From assembly GCF_900107045.1 (NCBI RefSeq), contig NZ_FNON01000001.1, positions 1,550,001 to 1,614,000 on the forward strand: DNA of 64,000 nucleotides, read 5' to 3'. This DNA comes from Amycolatopsis xylanica. GTDB taxonomy: Bacteria; Actinomycetota; Actinomycetes; Mycobacteriales; Pseudonocardiaceae. Both the position numbers and the translations under genes were made by a program. This document shows, piece after piece, positions 34,334 to 42,132 of the stretch (position 1 is its first letter; each line of letters starts with the position of its first letter). The notes beneath the pieces were generated by a model. The model made no database searches, was not told the DNA's origin, and was given only the letters and a program-made list of their open reading frames with translations.

Positions 34334-35521
34334 GTGCATCTGCTGATGGTCGGCGCCTGGCCGGAGCTGGCGAACCGGCTCGTCGGGCTGCCCGCGCGGG
34401 TTTCGTTGCTGCAGCCGGGTCCTGACGGCCGCGAGGCGGACTGGGTCTACCGCTACGTGCCGGTCGACTACACCGACGTGGCGGCGGCCGTCGAAGCGGC
34501 GACGCGGATCCACGCCGCCGATCCGGTCGATGTCGTGGTCGGGGTGCGGCACTACGCCCTGCCAGCGCTGGCAGCGATCGCGACGGCGCTCGGCGTGCGG
34601 TCGGTGCCGGGGCCGGTCGGTTCACTCGACGTCGACAAGGCCGGTGTGCGAGAGCTGCTCGCCGCGACCGCGACGCGGCCAGTCCGATTCCGGCTCTGCG
34701 CGAGCGAAAGCGCGGTCATGGACTTCGCGCGCGAACTCGGCTTCCAGGCCGTGGTCAAACCGCCGATCGGCGTCGCGAAAGCGGGCGTGCACGCGATCGA
34801 AGGACCCGAAGACGTCCCCGGCGCCTGGCGGCACGCTTCGGCTGCGGCGAACGGACCCGTGCTCGTCGAGGAACGGTTGCGCGGCCCCGAATTCAGCGTC
34901 GAGGTGCGCTCAGTGGACGGCGACCACGAGGTGCTCGCGGTGACCGAGAAGGAGTGTTCCGGGCCGCCGCATTTCCTCGAACTCGGCCACACGGTCCCGG
35001 CCAGGATCGACACGAGCGCGCTCGAAATCGAAGCGATCCGCGCCGTGGAGGCGCTCGGTCACCGCACCGGGCCGTCGCACGTCGAGTTCGTCTTCACCGA
35101 CGACGGCCCGGCGGTCACGGAGATCAACCGGCGCATGGGCGGCGACCGGATCTTCGAGCTGCTCGTGCTCGCGACCGGGCGCGACCCCATGCGCGAAACC
35201 CTCCTCGACGCGCTCGGCGAGCCGCACGAGCACCGCGAAATCCCCCGGCGTGGCGCGGCGATCCGGTTCCTCACCGCACCGTTCCCCGGCGTCGCACCCG
35301 AGCTGCCCAGCGATCTCGTTCTCCCGCCCGAGATCGTCCGCGTGCACTACGCTCCTGGCGTCGAGGTCGCCCCGCCGACGACGAACGGCGACCGGATCGG
35401 CTACGTCATCGCGGTGGCCGAGAACGCCGAAAAAGCCGCGCACGCCGCGGAAATCGCACGCGCCGAGTTACTCGAACGCCTTGTCAAGGTGGCGGATCCG
35501 CCACCTTGCCGGTCCGCGTGA
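34334..35521 (+). CDS. ATP-grasp domain ligase
   Basis: A 395-residue protein of the carboxylate-amine/thiol ligase superfamily. The pre-ATP-grasp domain is residues 1-110. The ATP-grasp fold is about 110-310: FQAVVKPPIGVAKAGVHAIE (ATP lysine and small loop), LVEERLRGPEFSVEV (adenine-binding edge), and HVEFVFTDDGPAVTEINRRMGGD (Mg-binding Glu/Asn). A C-terminal strand-rich domain resembles that of L-amino acid ligases and biotin-carboxylase-like enzymes. GTG 34334 follows GAGGGGG with four bases. It probably joins a carboxylate to an amine, making a dipeptide-like product exported by the upstream MFS protein. Confidence 0.8.
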   Translation: MHLLMVGAWPELANRLVGLPARVSLLQPGPDGREADWVYRYVPVDYTDVAAAVEAATRIHAADPVDVVVGVRHYALPALAAIATALGVRSVPGPVGSLDVDKAGVRELLAATATRPVRFRLCASESAVMDFARELGFQAVVKPPIGVAKAGVHAIEGPEDVPGAWRHASAAANGPVLVEERLRGPEFSVEVRSVDGDHEVLAVTEKECSGPPHFLELGHTVPARIDTSALEIEAIRAVEALGHRTGPSHVEFVFTDDGPAVTEINRRMGGDRIFELLVLATGRDPMRETLLDALGEPHEHREIPRRGAAIRFLTAPFPGVAPELPSDLVLPPEIVRVHYAPGVEVAPPTTNGDRIGYVIAVAENAEKAAHAAEIARAELLERLVKVADPPPCRSA

Positions 35522-35568
35522 TCGCTGCCACAGTCAGGCTAAACCGGCCTAGACCTGGGGAGTGCATC

Positions 35569-35859
35569 ATGACGACGATCAAGCAGCTCACCGAAGAACG
35601 CCGCGCCAGCAAGGAAACCGCCATCTGCACCGGCGTGTTCGAGATCGGCGACCGCAAGGTGGCGCGGGTCCGGCTCACCACCGGTTCCGAGGTGACCGTC
35701 TACCTTCCGGCAGGCGCCGAGGTTCCCGAGATCTCCGCCGAGGTCGAGATCGAGCCGCAGCGCACCACCGGCGACCACCACCCCGCCAGGACCGCGTTCG
35801 CCTGCGGTGACCACCACCCGGCGAAAGTCGATATCGCCGCGAAGGTGACCGCGGCCTGA
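35569..35859 (+). CDS. Small 96-residue protein with DHHPA repeats
   Basis: ATG 35569 follows GGGGAG with six bases, so this is a translated gene. No family recognised. The body is hydrophilic with a strand-rich centre ([40 protein letters not shown]). The C-terminal part contains two copies of a GDHHPA motif ([12 protein letters not shown] and [12 protein letters not shown]), which could be a metal site or, speculatively, a modified peptide core. It lies between the ATP-grasp gene (47 bases upstream) and rimO (8 bases downstream), so co-transcription with both is likely. Confidence 0.75.
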   Translation: MTTIKQLTEERRASKETAICTGVFEIGDRKVARVRLTTGSEVTVYLPAGAEVPEISAEVEIEPQRTTGDHHPARTAFACGDHHPAKVDIAAKVTAA

Positions 35860-35867
35860 CCGGCCCG

Positions 35868-37235
35868 ATGACGGCCAAACGAACCGTCTCGCTGGTCACG
35901 CTGGGCTGCGGGCGCAACGAGGTCGACTCCGAGGAGCTGGCGGGCAGGCTCGACGCCGCGGGCTGGCAGCTCGCTCCCGCGGGGTCCGAGGCCGACGTCG
36001 TGGTGGTCAACACCTGCGGCTTCATCGAAGCCGCGAAGAAAGAGTCGATCGACACGATGCTGGCGGCCGCCGGCTCGGGCGCGAAGGTGGTCGCGGTCGG
36101 CTGCATGGCCGAGCGGTACGGCGCCGAACTCGCCGCCGCGCTGCCGGAAGCCAACGCGGTGCTCTCGTTCGACGACTACCCCGAAATCGGCGAGCGGCTC
36201 GAAGACGTCCTCAAAGGACACACGCGGACCGCCCACACGCCAAGAGATCGCCGCACGCTGCTCCCGATCACCCCGGTCAAGCGCCAAGCCGCGCGGACCG
36301 CGCACGTCCCCGGCCACGAGGGCCCGGCGAGCGGCCCGCGGGTGCTCCGGCACCGGCTGGGCGGCGGGCCGATCGCCCCGGTGAAGCTGGCGTCGGGCTG
36401 CGACCGGCGTTGCACGTTCTGCGCCATCCCGGCGTTCCGCGGCGCGTTCACCTCCCGCCATCCGGACGACGTGGTCGCGGAGACCGAATGGCTTGCCGGG
36501 CACGGCGTCCGCGAAGTCATCCTCGTCAGCGAGAACACCACGTCCTACGGCAAGGATCTCGGCGACCTCGGCGCGCTCGAGAAGCTGCTCCCCCGCTTGG
36601 CCGGCGCGGTCGACCGCATCAGGGTCAGCTACCTCCAGCCCGCGGAACTGCGGCCGCCGCTGATCGAAGCGCTGGCCGGGACACCCGGCGTGGCGCCGTA
36701 TTTCGACCTCTCGTTCCAGCACGCCAGCGGCACGGTGCTCCGGCGCATGCGCCGGTTCGGCGACCGCGAGCGGTTCCTCGACCTGCTCGGCCGCATCCGC
36801 GACCTGGCGCCGGAAGCGGGCATCCGCTCCAACTTCATCGTCGGCTTCCCCGGTGAGACCGACGAGGAGTTCGCGGACCTGGAACGCTTCGTCAGCGAGG
36901 CCCGGCTCGACGCGATCGGCGTCTTCGGCTACTCGGACGAGGAAGGCACGGAGGCGGCGGGCTTCGAGAACAAACTCGACGCTTCGGTGATCTCCGAGCG
37001 CGCGACCAGGCTCGCCTTGCTGGCGGACGAGGTTTCGTCCCAGCGCGCCGAAGACCGCAAGGGCTCGCTCGTCGAGGTGATCATCGGCCAGGACGGCACC
37101 GGCTGGGCGGCCCACCAGGCCCCCGACGTCGACGGCACGGTCACGATCACCGGGCCCCGGCTCGCCATGGGCGACCTGGTCACGGCCAAAGTCGTGGACT
37201 CCCAAGGCGTCGACCTCACGGCCGACCCCGTCTAG
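35868..37235 (+). CDS. rimO: Ribosomal protein S12 methylthiotransferase RimO (radical SAM)
   Basis: A 455-residue enzyme. The N-terminal UPF0004 domain has its three cluster cysteines in [18 protein letters not shown] and VGCMAERYG. The radical SAM motif [11 protein letters not shown] lies near residue 180. [57 protein letters not shown] and [13 protein letters not shown] are standard RimO segments. The C terminus is a TRAM domain. It methylthiolates an Asp of ribosomal protein S12. In many actinobacteria rimO lies near pgsA and cinA; here the neighbours are an ATP-grasp ligase and a small protein, which is unusual. Confidence 0.88.
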   Translation: MTAKRTVSLVTLGCGRNEVDSEELAGRLDAAGWQLAPAGSEADVVVVNTCGFIEAAKKESIDTMLAAAGSGAKVVAVGCMAERYGAELAAALPEANAVLSFDDYPEIGERLEDVLKGHTRTAHTPRDRRTLLPITPVKRQAARTAHVPGHEGPASGPRVLRHRLGGGPIAPVKLASGCDRRCTFCAIPAFRGAFTSRHPDDVVAETEWLAGHGVREVILVSENTTSYGKDLGDLGALEKLLPRLAGAVDRIRVSYLQPAELRPPLIEALAGTPGVAPYFDLSFQHASGTVLRRMRRFGDRERFLDLLGRIRDLAPEAGIRSNFIVGFPGETDEEFADLERFVSEARLDAIGVFGYSDEEGTEAAGFENKLDASVISERATRLALLADEVSSQRAEDRKGSLVEVIIGQDGTGWAAHQAPDVDGTVTITGPRLAMGDLVTAKVVDSQGVDLTADPV

Positions 37236-37244
37236 CGGCCACAA

Positions 37245-37297
37245 CCGGGATAAAGCGGGCTTTATGCCACCTCGGCATAAAGCCCGCTTTATCCCGG
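37245..37297. terminator. Perfect 24-bp hairpin between convergent genes
   Basis: The arm CCGGGATAAAGCGGGCTTTA plus TGCC (37245-37268) pairs exactly with 37274-37297 around ACCTC. It lies between the rimO stop and the stop of the minus-strand lipase-like gene, seven to nine bases from each, and probably terminates both. Confidence 0.75.
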
Positions 37298-37303
37298 GCC
37301 TGG

Positions 37304-38272
37304 CTAGTGGAACAGCAGGTCGTTCGGGGTGGCCATGCGGTGGGTGGCGCCGTGCTTGGCGACCCAGTCACGGACGGCCGCGATCGACTGCGAGCACTGC
37401 CAGCCGTCGTTGTACTCGGTCACCTGGTTCTTCGCCCACCCGGCGATGATGCCGTCGACCCCGGCCTCACCCAGCAGCTTGTCGACGTACCAGGGATCGT
37501 TGTAGTCCGTCGTCCACGAGAACGTCGCCGCGAGCGAACCCGAATTCCGCGCCCCGGCGGCCTTCTTCAGCTCCGCGCAGGTGTAGTACGTGGGTTCCGT
37601 GCAGTTGCCGAACCCCTTGGTGATGTCCGAATCGCCGTAGTCCATCGCCCGCCTGCCGTTCGGCAGCCCCGCGCCATGGTCGGCGTAGGTCTTCTGCACT
37701 GACGCGAGCGAGCCCGTGGTGGTGATGCCTTCGAGCCTGCCGAGCTTGCCCTGCAGGCTTTGCCAGCCCCGTCCGCCGACGTCCGGCGTGCTGCCGCCGT
37801 GGTACTCGTAGAAGCCGTAGAGCACCTGGATCCCCGCGGCCGTCAGCTTCTGCGCCTGGTCACGCAACCCGGCGACACTGCACGCCCGGTTGGGCGCTTC
37901 CCCGCAGTAGTTCGGATCCTTGATGTCCAGCCACACCAGCGAAAGCCGCCGCCTCGCCCGCGCCTCCGACACGATCAGGTCGAACATGCTCGCCACGCTC
38001 GGCCCGTGCCGCGTGTCCCCCGCCGATGAGCAGTCGTGCCACGCCCGCCACTCGTTCGGGTTCCACCAGGAGCACACGTCGATCTCGATGCCGTTGGCCC
38101 CGTGCTTGATCGCGGCCCGCACCCCGTCCGTGGTGTCCACCCGATGCGCGATCGCGTAGATCGGCCGCTGCCCGGCGGCACTGGCCGCTGGGGCCCCCAC
38201 GACCCCGGCCCCTGTCAGCACACTCAGCGCCGCGAGAACCGCGGCCACGACGCGATGTTTTCTGTATCCCAT
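37304..38272 (-). CDS. Secreted GDPD-like phospholipase (SMaseD/PLD-like)
   Basis: A 322-residue exported protein. The signal peptide is about residues 1-33 (YRKHRVVAAVLAALSVLTGA then PAASAAG). Catalytic features of the GDPD-like SMaseD/PLD group are AIAHRV (first His), GANGIEIDVCSWW (Glu and Asp for Mg) and WRAWHDCSS (second His). The rest is TIM-barrel-like: LSLVWLDIKDPNYCG, GIQVLYGFYEYHGG, GVDGIIAGWAKNQV. It probably cleaves phospholipid headgroups outside the cell. No SD is obvious before ATG 38272; GTT/GTG starts further upstream would spoil the signal peptide. Confidence 0.75.
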   Translation of the reverse strand: MGYRKHRVVAAVLAALSVLTGAGVVGAPAASAAGQRPIYAIAHRVDTTDGVRAAIKHGANGIEIDVCSWWNPNEWRAWHDCSSAGDTRHGPSVASMFDLIVSEARARRRLSLVWLDIKDPNYCGEAPNRACSVAGLRDQAQKLTAAGIQVLYGFYEYHGGSTPDVGGRGWQSLQGKLGRLEGITTTGSLASVQKTYADHGAGLPNGRRAMDYGDSDITKGFGNCTEPTYYTCAELKKAAGARNSGSLAATFSWTTDYNDPWYVDKLLGEAGVDGIIAGWAKNQVTEYNDGWQCSQSIAAVRDWVAKHGATHRMATPNDLLFH

Positions 38273-38404
38273 GAACCGAGTGTCTTCGAAAACGAGCAAC
38301 CACCGCCGCTGTCCGGCCCCGACTCTGCCCGCGCGCGGCGTGACGTTGTCCCAAGAGTCCAAAGTCGGGTCCTCGAAGCAACCTTCGTCCGACTTGGTTT
38401 TTCG

Positions 38405-38458
38405 CGGGGTCGTGAGTGGTACGGCCGGTTCTAACCGGTCTAAACACTCACGACCCCG
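38405..38458. repeat. Hairpin of family A after the astacin-like gene
   Basis: Outer arms CGGGGTCGTGAGTG and CACTCACGACCCCG (14 bp) and inner arms CCGGTT/AACCGG around CT are separated by a 6-base internal loop. It starts six bases past the stop of the minus-strand gene. The core GTGAGTG...CCGGTTCTAACCGG...CACTCAC is shared with 31262-31303. Confidence 0.85.
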
Positions 38459-38463
38459 GACCG

Positions 38464-39018
38464 TCAGGTCGTCAGGTACAGCACGGTCGCCTTGTCACCC
38501 TTGCTCATGCTCTGCCGGCGCGCGTCGTTCGCCAGCTCGACACCGGTGAGCGTGATCTCCAGCGAAGCCGCCGCATAGCGCATGATCGAGTCGTTGTCGA
38601 AGTCGCCGTGCGCCTCGTAGTCGGTGTGGTTCCGCTGCCACTGCAGCTCGGGAATGCTGCCCTTGGTGAACTTCGTCTTGTACGGGTAATCCGGATGGAA
38701 GTTCTCGTGTCCCATCCCCACGCAGTGCCCCATCTCGTGGTGGACGGTCATCCCGCCGGTGTCCTCCTTGTATTGGATGACCTGGCGGCCGCCCTGCTTG
38801 CCGATCGCCGAGTTGCAGTTCCCGGTGACCAGGTCGAACACCGCGTAATCGGCCTCGCCCGAGCGCGGGCGGAAGATCTCCTTGCCGATGAAGTCGTTGA
38901 ACTCCTTGATCTTCTGGTCAAGCCACTTGCTCGCGGGCGAGCCCGTCGCCACACTCGTGTGGTACTCGTATGGAATGTGACCGTTCCAACGGCCCGCGTT
39001 CTTCTTGATGACACCCAT
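38464..39018 (-). CDS. Astacin-like zinc metalloprotease without signal peptide
   Basis: A 184-residue protein. VHHEMGHCVGMGHENFHPD (His94, Glu95, His98, His104, Glu105) is the HExxHxxGxxHE signature of astacins/metzincins. SIMRYAA near residue 146 is the Met-turn with the Tyr expected in astacins. The chain is close to a bare catalytic domain. No signal or propeptide is seen: the ATG at 39018 follows GAGAGGAG with seven bases and the N terminus MGVIKKNAGRWNGHIPYEYH runs straight into the fold. Either it acts in the cytoplasm or leaves by another route. A family A hairpin follows its stop. Confidence 0.8.
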   Translation of the reverse strand: MGVIKKNAGRWNGHIPYEYHTSVATGSPASKWLDQKIKEFNDFIGKEIFRPRSGEADYAVFDLVTGNCNSAIGKQGGRQVIQYKEDTGGMTVHHEMGHCVGMGHENFHPDYPYKTKFTKGSIPELQWQRNHTDYEAHGDFDNDSIMRYAAASLEITLTGVELANDARRQSMSKGDKATVLYLTT

Positions 39019-39147
39019 CAGCCCACTCCTCTCCCGCGACGATACAAGCACGCGTCGCGGGCGCCCGGCCACGAAATCCACTCCATCGGCCCATAAGTCC
39101 ATTGTGGACGGAGGCGCACGGCCGAAACCTTGCCACCGAAGGGAGTA

Positions 39148-40287
39148 TCACGAAGCGAGTGCGGCGCGGCAAACTTCGACCGGGTCAAGGACATCGGCCA
39201 CCGAAGCGCCGGCCAGCGCGGCGGCGGCCGCGAACCGCGGGTCGCCGAGCACGCGGGTCACCGCGTCGCGCAGAGTGTCCACTGTGGACGGCCGGACGAG
39301 CACGCCACTGCCATGACGGGCCACCCGGTTGGCCATTTCCCACTGGTCGCCCCCGCCGGGAACGAGCACCGCGGGCACCTTCGCCAGCAACGCCTTCGCG
39401 AGCAGGCCGTGCCCTCCCCCGCACACGACCACCGCCGCCTCGCGCAGCAGTTCGTCCTGCCTGCCTTGACCCGCTCGTGCCCACTCGGGCAATGCGGGCG
39501 ACGGCCCGAACGTCGACACCACCGCCCGCACTCCCATGTCCCGCAACGCTTCGAGCGCCAGCTCGGCCAACCCGGCCGTTCCGGACGACACGGTCGACGG
39601 CGCGATCACCACCAGCGGCTCGTCGCCGGGTGGCGGGGCGAGCCGCCGCTGGGACGCCTCCCACAGCAGCGGGCCGACCACGTGCGCGTTCGACGGCCAG
39701 TCCGGACGCGGCACCTCCAGCGCGGGCAGCGTCGCGATCAGCCGGACCACCGGCCCAGGACCCCGCTCGGCCAGCCCGATGCTCCGCCGGGCACGGGCGC
39801 GTTGTTTGTCGCCGCGCCGGATCGACCTCGACGCCGCCACGCGCAGCGCCGCGTCGCGCAGCTTCCCGGCGACCCCGACGCCCGCGGCGAGCCCGGTGCC
39901 GATCGGCGGCAGGCCTCGCGAAGGTTCGTACAGCGGATGCGGCGAGAGCTGTGCCCACGGCACCCCCGCCAGCTCAGCGGCCATGCCACCGCCCTGCGCG
40001 ATGACGTCGCAGACCACCAGGTCGGGCTCGAGGTCGGCCAGCAGCGGCGCGAGCGCGGGCGCCAGCATCGCGGCCCGTTCGTGCAGCGCGCGGCCGAGGT
40101 CCGGTTCACGGCCGGGCACGAGCCCGTTCAGCCGGATCACGCCGATGCCCAGCTCCGCCGCGGCGTCGACCCACGGATCGACCGTGCACAGGGTCGGCAC
40201 GTCACCCGCTTCGAGGAAACGCAGGCACAACGCGATCGCCGGGAAGACATGACCGGGATCGGCACCGGCGACTATGGCCACTCGCAC
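39148..40287 (-). CDS. Family 1 (MGT-like) glycosyltransferase
   Basis: A 379-residue GT-B enzyme. The N terminus RVAIVAGADPGHVFPAIALC and ADLEPDLVVCDVIAQGGGMA are acceptor-domain hallmarks. The C-terminal nucleotide-sugar site is VVCGGGHGLLAKALLAKVPA followed by LVPGGGDQWEMANRV, a variant of the HGGxGT...PxxxDQ motif. Such enzymes glycosylate macrolides, lipids or other small molecules. GTG 40287 follows GGAAG with seven bases. It is divergent from the DsbA-like gene and shows no obvious operon partner. Confidence 0.82.
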   Translation of the reverse strand: MRVAIVAGADPGHVFPAIALCLRFLEAGDVPTLCTVDPWVDAAAELGIGVIRLNGLVPGREPDLGRALHERAAMLAPALAPLLADLEPDLVVCDVIAQGGGMAAELAGVPWAQLSPHPLYEPSRGLPPIGTGLAAGVGVAGKLRDAALRVAASRSIRRGDKQRARARRSIGLAERGPGPVVRLIATLPALEVPRPDWPSNAHVVGPLLWEASQRRLAPPPGDEPLVVIAPSTVSSGTAGLAELALEALRDMGVRAVVSTFGPSPALPEWARAGQGRQDELLREAAVVVCGGGHGLLAKALLAKVPAVLVPGGGDQWEMANRVARHGSGVLVRPSTVDTLRDAVTRVLGDPRFAAAAALAGASVADVLDPVEVCRAALAS

Positions 40288-40365
40288 ACGGGCACACTTC
40301 CACAGCGCCGCCGATACTGCCGTACAGTGGGGTTACTAACGAGAAGAAACTATTGGAAGTGGCCC

Positions 40366-41031
40366 ATGCCTGAAACACGCACCACGAGCTTGCGGATCGA
40401 CATCTGGTCGGACGTCATCTGTCCCTGGTGCTACATCGGAAAACGGCGCATGGAGACCGCGCTCGCCCAGTTCGAGCACGCCGACGAGGTCGAGCTCCAC
40501 TGGCACAGCTTCCAGCTCGACCCGGCGCACGCGAAGGGCCACCGCGTCCCGGTCCAGGAGATGCTCGCCACGAAGTTCGGCGCGCCGCCCGCGCAGGTCA
40601 ACGCCATGCAGCAGCGGGTGACCGACCTCGCGGCCGCCGAGGGCCTGACCTATCACCTCGACCGCGCCATCGCGGTCAGCACGCTCGACGCGCACCGCCT
40701 CGGCCACCTCGCCGCCGAGCACGGGCTCGGCGACCGGATGCACGAACGGCTGCTCAAGGCGCACCTGTCCGACGGCGAGGTGCTCGACGATCTCGACACC
40801 CTGATCCGCCTCGCCGCCGAGGTCGGCGTGCCCGAGGACGAGGCAGGCGACGTCCTGCGCGGCACCAAGTACGCCGCCGAGGTCCAAGCCGACATCGACC
40901 AGGCGAAACGGCTCGGCATCACGGGTGTCCCGTTCTTCGTGCTGAACGGCACCCACGGCGTTTCCGGCGCCCAATCGGCCGAAACGTTCCTGGCCGCGTT
41001 GGAGCAGGCGCGCGTCCGTCGGGACGGGTAG
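40366..41031 (+). CDS. DsbA-family oxidoreductase (FrnE-like)
   Basis: A 221-residue cytoplasmic thioredoxin-fold protein. RIDIWSDVICPWCYIGKRRM holds the CPWC redox motif; LHWHSFQLDP, STLDAHRLGHLAAEHG and GITGVPFFVLNGTHGVSGAQ (cis-Pro) are typical FrnE/2-hydroxychromene isomerase-like features. It acts in thiol redox or possibly polyketide tailoring. ATG 40366 follows GGAAG with six bases. Confidence 0.9.
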   Translation: MPETRTTSLRIDIWSDVICPWCYIGKRRMETALAQFEHADEVELHWHSFQLDPAHAKGHRVPVQEMLATKFGAPPAQVNAMQQRVTDLAAAEGLTYHLDRAIAVSTLDAHRLGHLAAEHGLGDRMHERLLKAHLSDGEVLDDLDTLIRLAAEVGVPEDEAGDVLRGTKYAAEVQADIDQAKRLGITGVPFFVLNGTHGVSGAQSAETFLAALEQARVRRDG

Positions 41032-41113
41032 CCCGGTCCGGCGACGTGTGGCGGATGAAATCCGGGCGGCGTGCGCCGAGAATCGATCCGGTACCCGACG
41101 CCATGGAGGACCG

Positions 41114-42061
41114 ATGACCTACGCGTTCGACCCGGAGATCGCCGCGGTGATCCCGATGTTGCCGCCGCCGTCCGACCTGACCGACCCGCCTGCCGCGCGC
41201 GAGCTGGTGCGGACCATGCTCGCCGCGCTCGGCACCGAGGTCGACACGACCGGGGTGACCGTGCGCGACGAGCTGGTGCCGGGCCCGAACGGCGCACCGG
41301 ACGTCCCCATCCGGATCTACACGCCCGAGCGCCTCACCACACCCGCCGCGATCTTCGACGTGCACGGCGGCGGCTTCATCGTCGGTGACCTGGACTTCGA
41401 CCACGCGGCGAACCTCCGCTTCGCGCGCGAACTCGGCGTCGTGGTCGTCTCGGTCGAGTACCGGCTCGCCCCGGAGACGCCGTTTCCCGGCGGGCTCGAG
41501 GACTGCTACGCGGCACTGGCCTGGACCTCGAAGAACGCCGCCGAGCTCGGCTTCGACCCGGCCAGGCTCGCGATCCACGGCGTCAGCGCGGGCGGCGGGC
41601 TCTGCGCGGCGCTCGCGCTGCTCGCCCGCGACCGCGGCGGGCCGTCGATCGCGTTCCAATACCTCGGTGTGCCGGAGATCGACGACCGCCTGAACACCCC
41701 GAGCATGCGCCAGTTCGTCGACACGCCGATGTGGAGCAAGCCGCGCGCGGAGATCAGCTGGGACTGCTACCTCGGCGCCGGTGTCCGCGGCGGCGCCGAC
41801 GTCTCGGTCTACGCCGCGCCCGCGCGGGCGACCGACCTCTCCGGCCTGCCGCCCGCGTACATCTCGGCGATGGAGTTCGACCCGCTGCGCGACGAGGGCA
41901 TCGCCTACGCCCAGGCGCTGCTCGCCGCGGGCGTCACCACCGAGCTGCACCTGTTCCCCGGCACCTTCCACGGCTCGTCGCTGGTGCCGCACGCCGCGGT
42001 CAGCAAACGCGAGTCCGCGGAGGCCATCGCGGTGCTCGGGCGAGCACTGGGCGTCGACTAG
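41114..42061 (+). CDS. HSL-family alpha/beta hydrolase (esterase)
   Basis: A 315-residue esterase of the hormone-sensitive-lipase family. The oxyanion motif HGGGF is in AIFDVHGGGFIVGDLDF, the nucleophile in IHGVSAGGGLCAAL (GxSxG), the acid in SAMEFDPLRDEG, and the His in LFPGTFHGSSLV. ATG 41114 follows GGAGG with four bases. It probably hydrolyses short acyl esters. It lies 82 bases after the DsbA-like gene and may share its transcript. A 27-bp hairpin at 42070-42126 terminates it. Confidence 0.9.
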   Translation: MTYAFDPEIAAVIPMLPPPSDLTDPPAARELVRTMLAALGTEVDTTGVTVRDELVPGPNGAPDVPIRIYTPERLTTPAAIFDVHGGGFIVGDLDFDHAANLRFARELGVVVVSVEYRLAPETPFPGGLEDCYAALAWTSKNAAELGFDPARLAIHGVSAGGGLCAALALLARDRGGPSIAFQYLGVPEIDDRLNTPSMRQFVDTPMWSKPRAEISWDCYLGAGVRGGADVSVYAAPARATDLSGLPPAYISAMEFDPLRDEGIAYAQALLAAGVTTELHLFPGTFHGSSLVPHAAVSKRESAEAIAVLGRALGVD

Positions 42062-42069
42062 GCCGCGCG

Positions 42070-42126
42070 AAAGCCCGAAAGCCACTTTCGTCAGATGCGA
42101 TCTGGCGAAAGTGGCTTTCGGGCTTT
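42070..42126. terminator. 27-bp hairpin with T-tract between convergent genes
   Basis: Arms starting AAAGCCCGAAAGCCACTTTC (42070-42096) and ending GCTTTCGGGCTTT (42100-42126) pair with one mismatch around GCG. On the plus strand it ends in a run of T, and by symmetry the minus strand also has TTT. It is a bidirectional terminator for the esterase and PucR genes. Confidence 0.8.
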
Positions 42127-42132
42127 TGGCAC

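Noticed and set aside
35569..37235. Definite RiPP gene cluster with the DHHPA protein as precursor
   Set aside because: RimO is normally a housekeeping enzyme and the small protein lacks a recognisable leader/core structure; kept only as a hypothesis.
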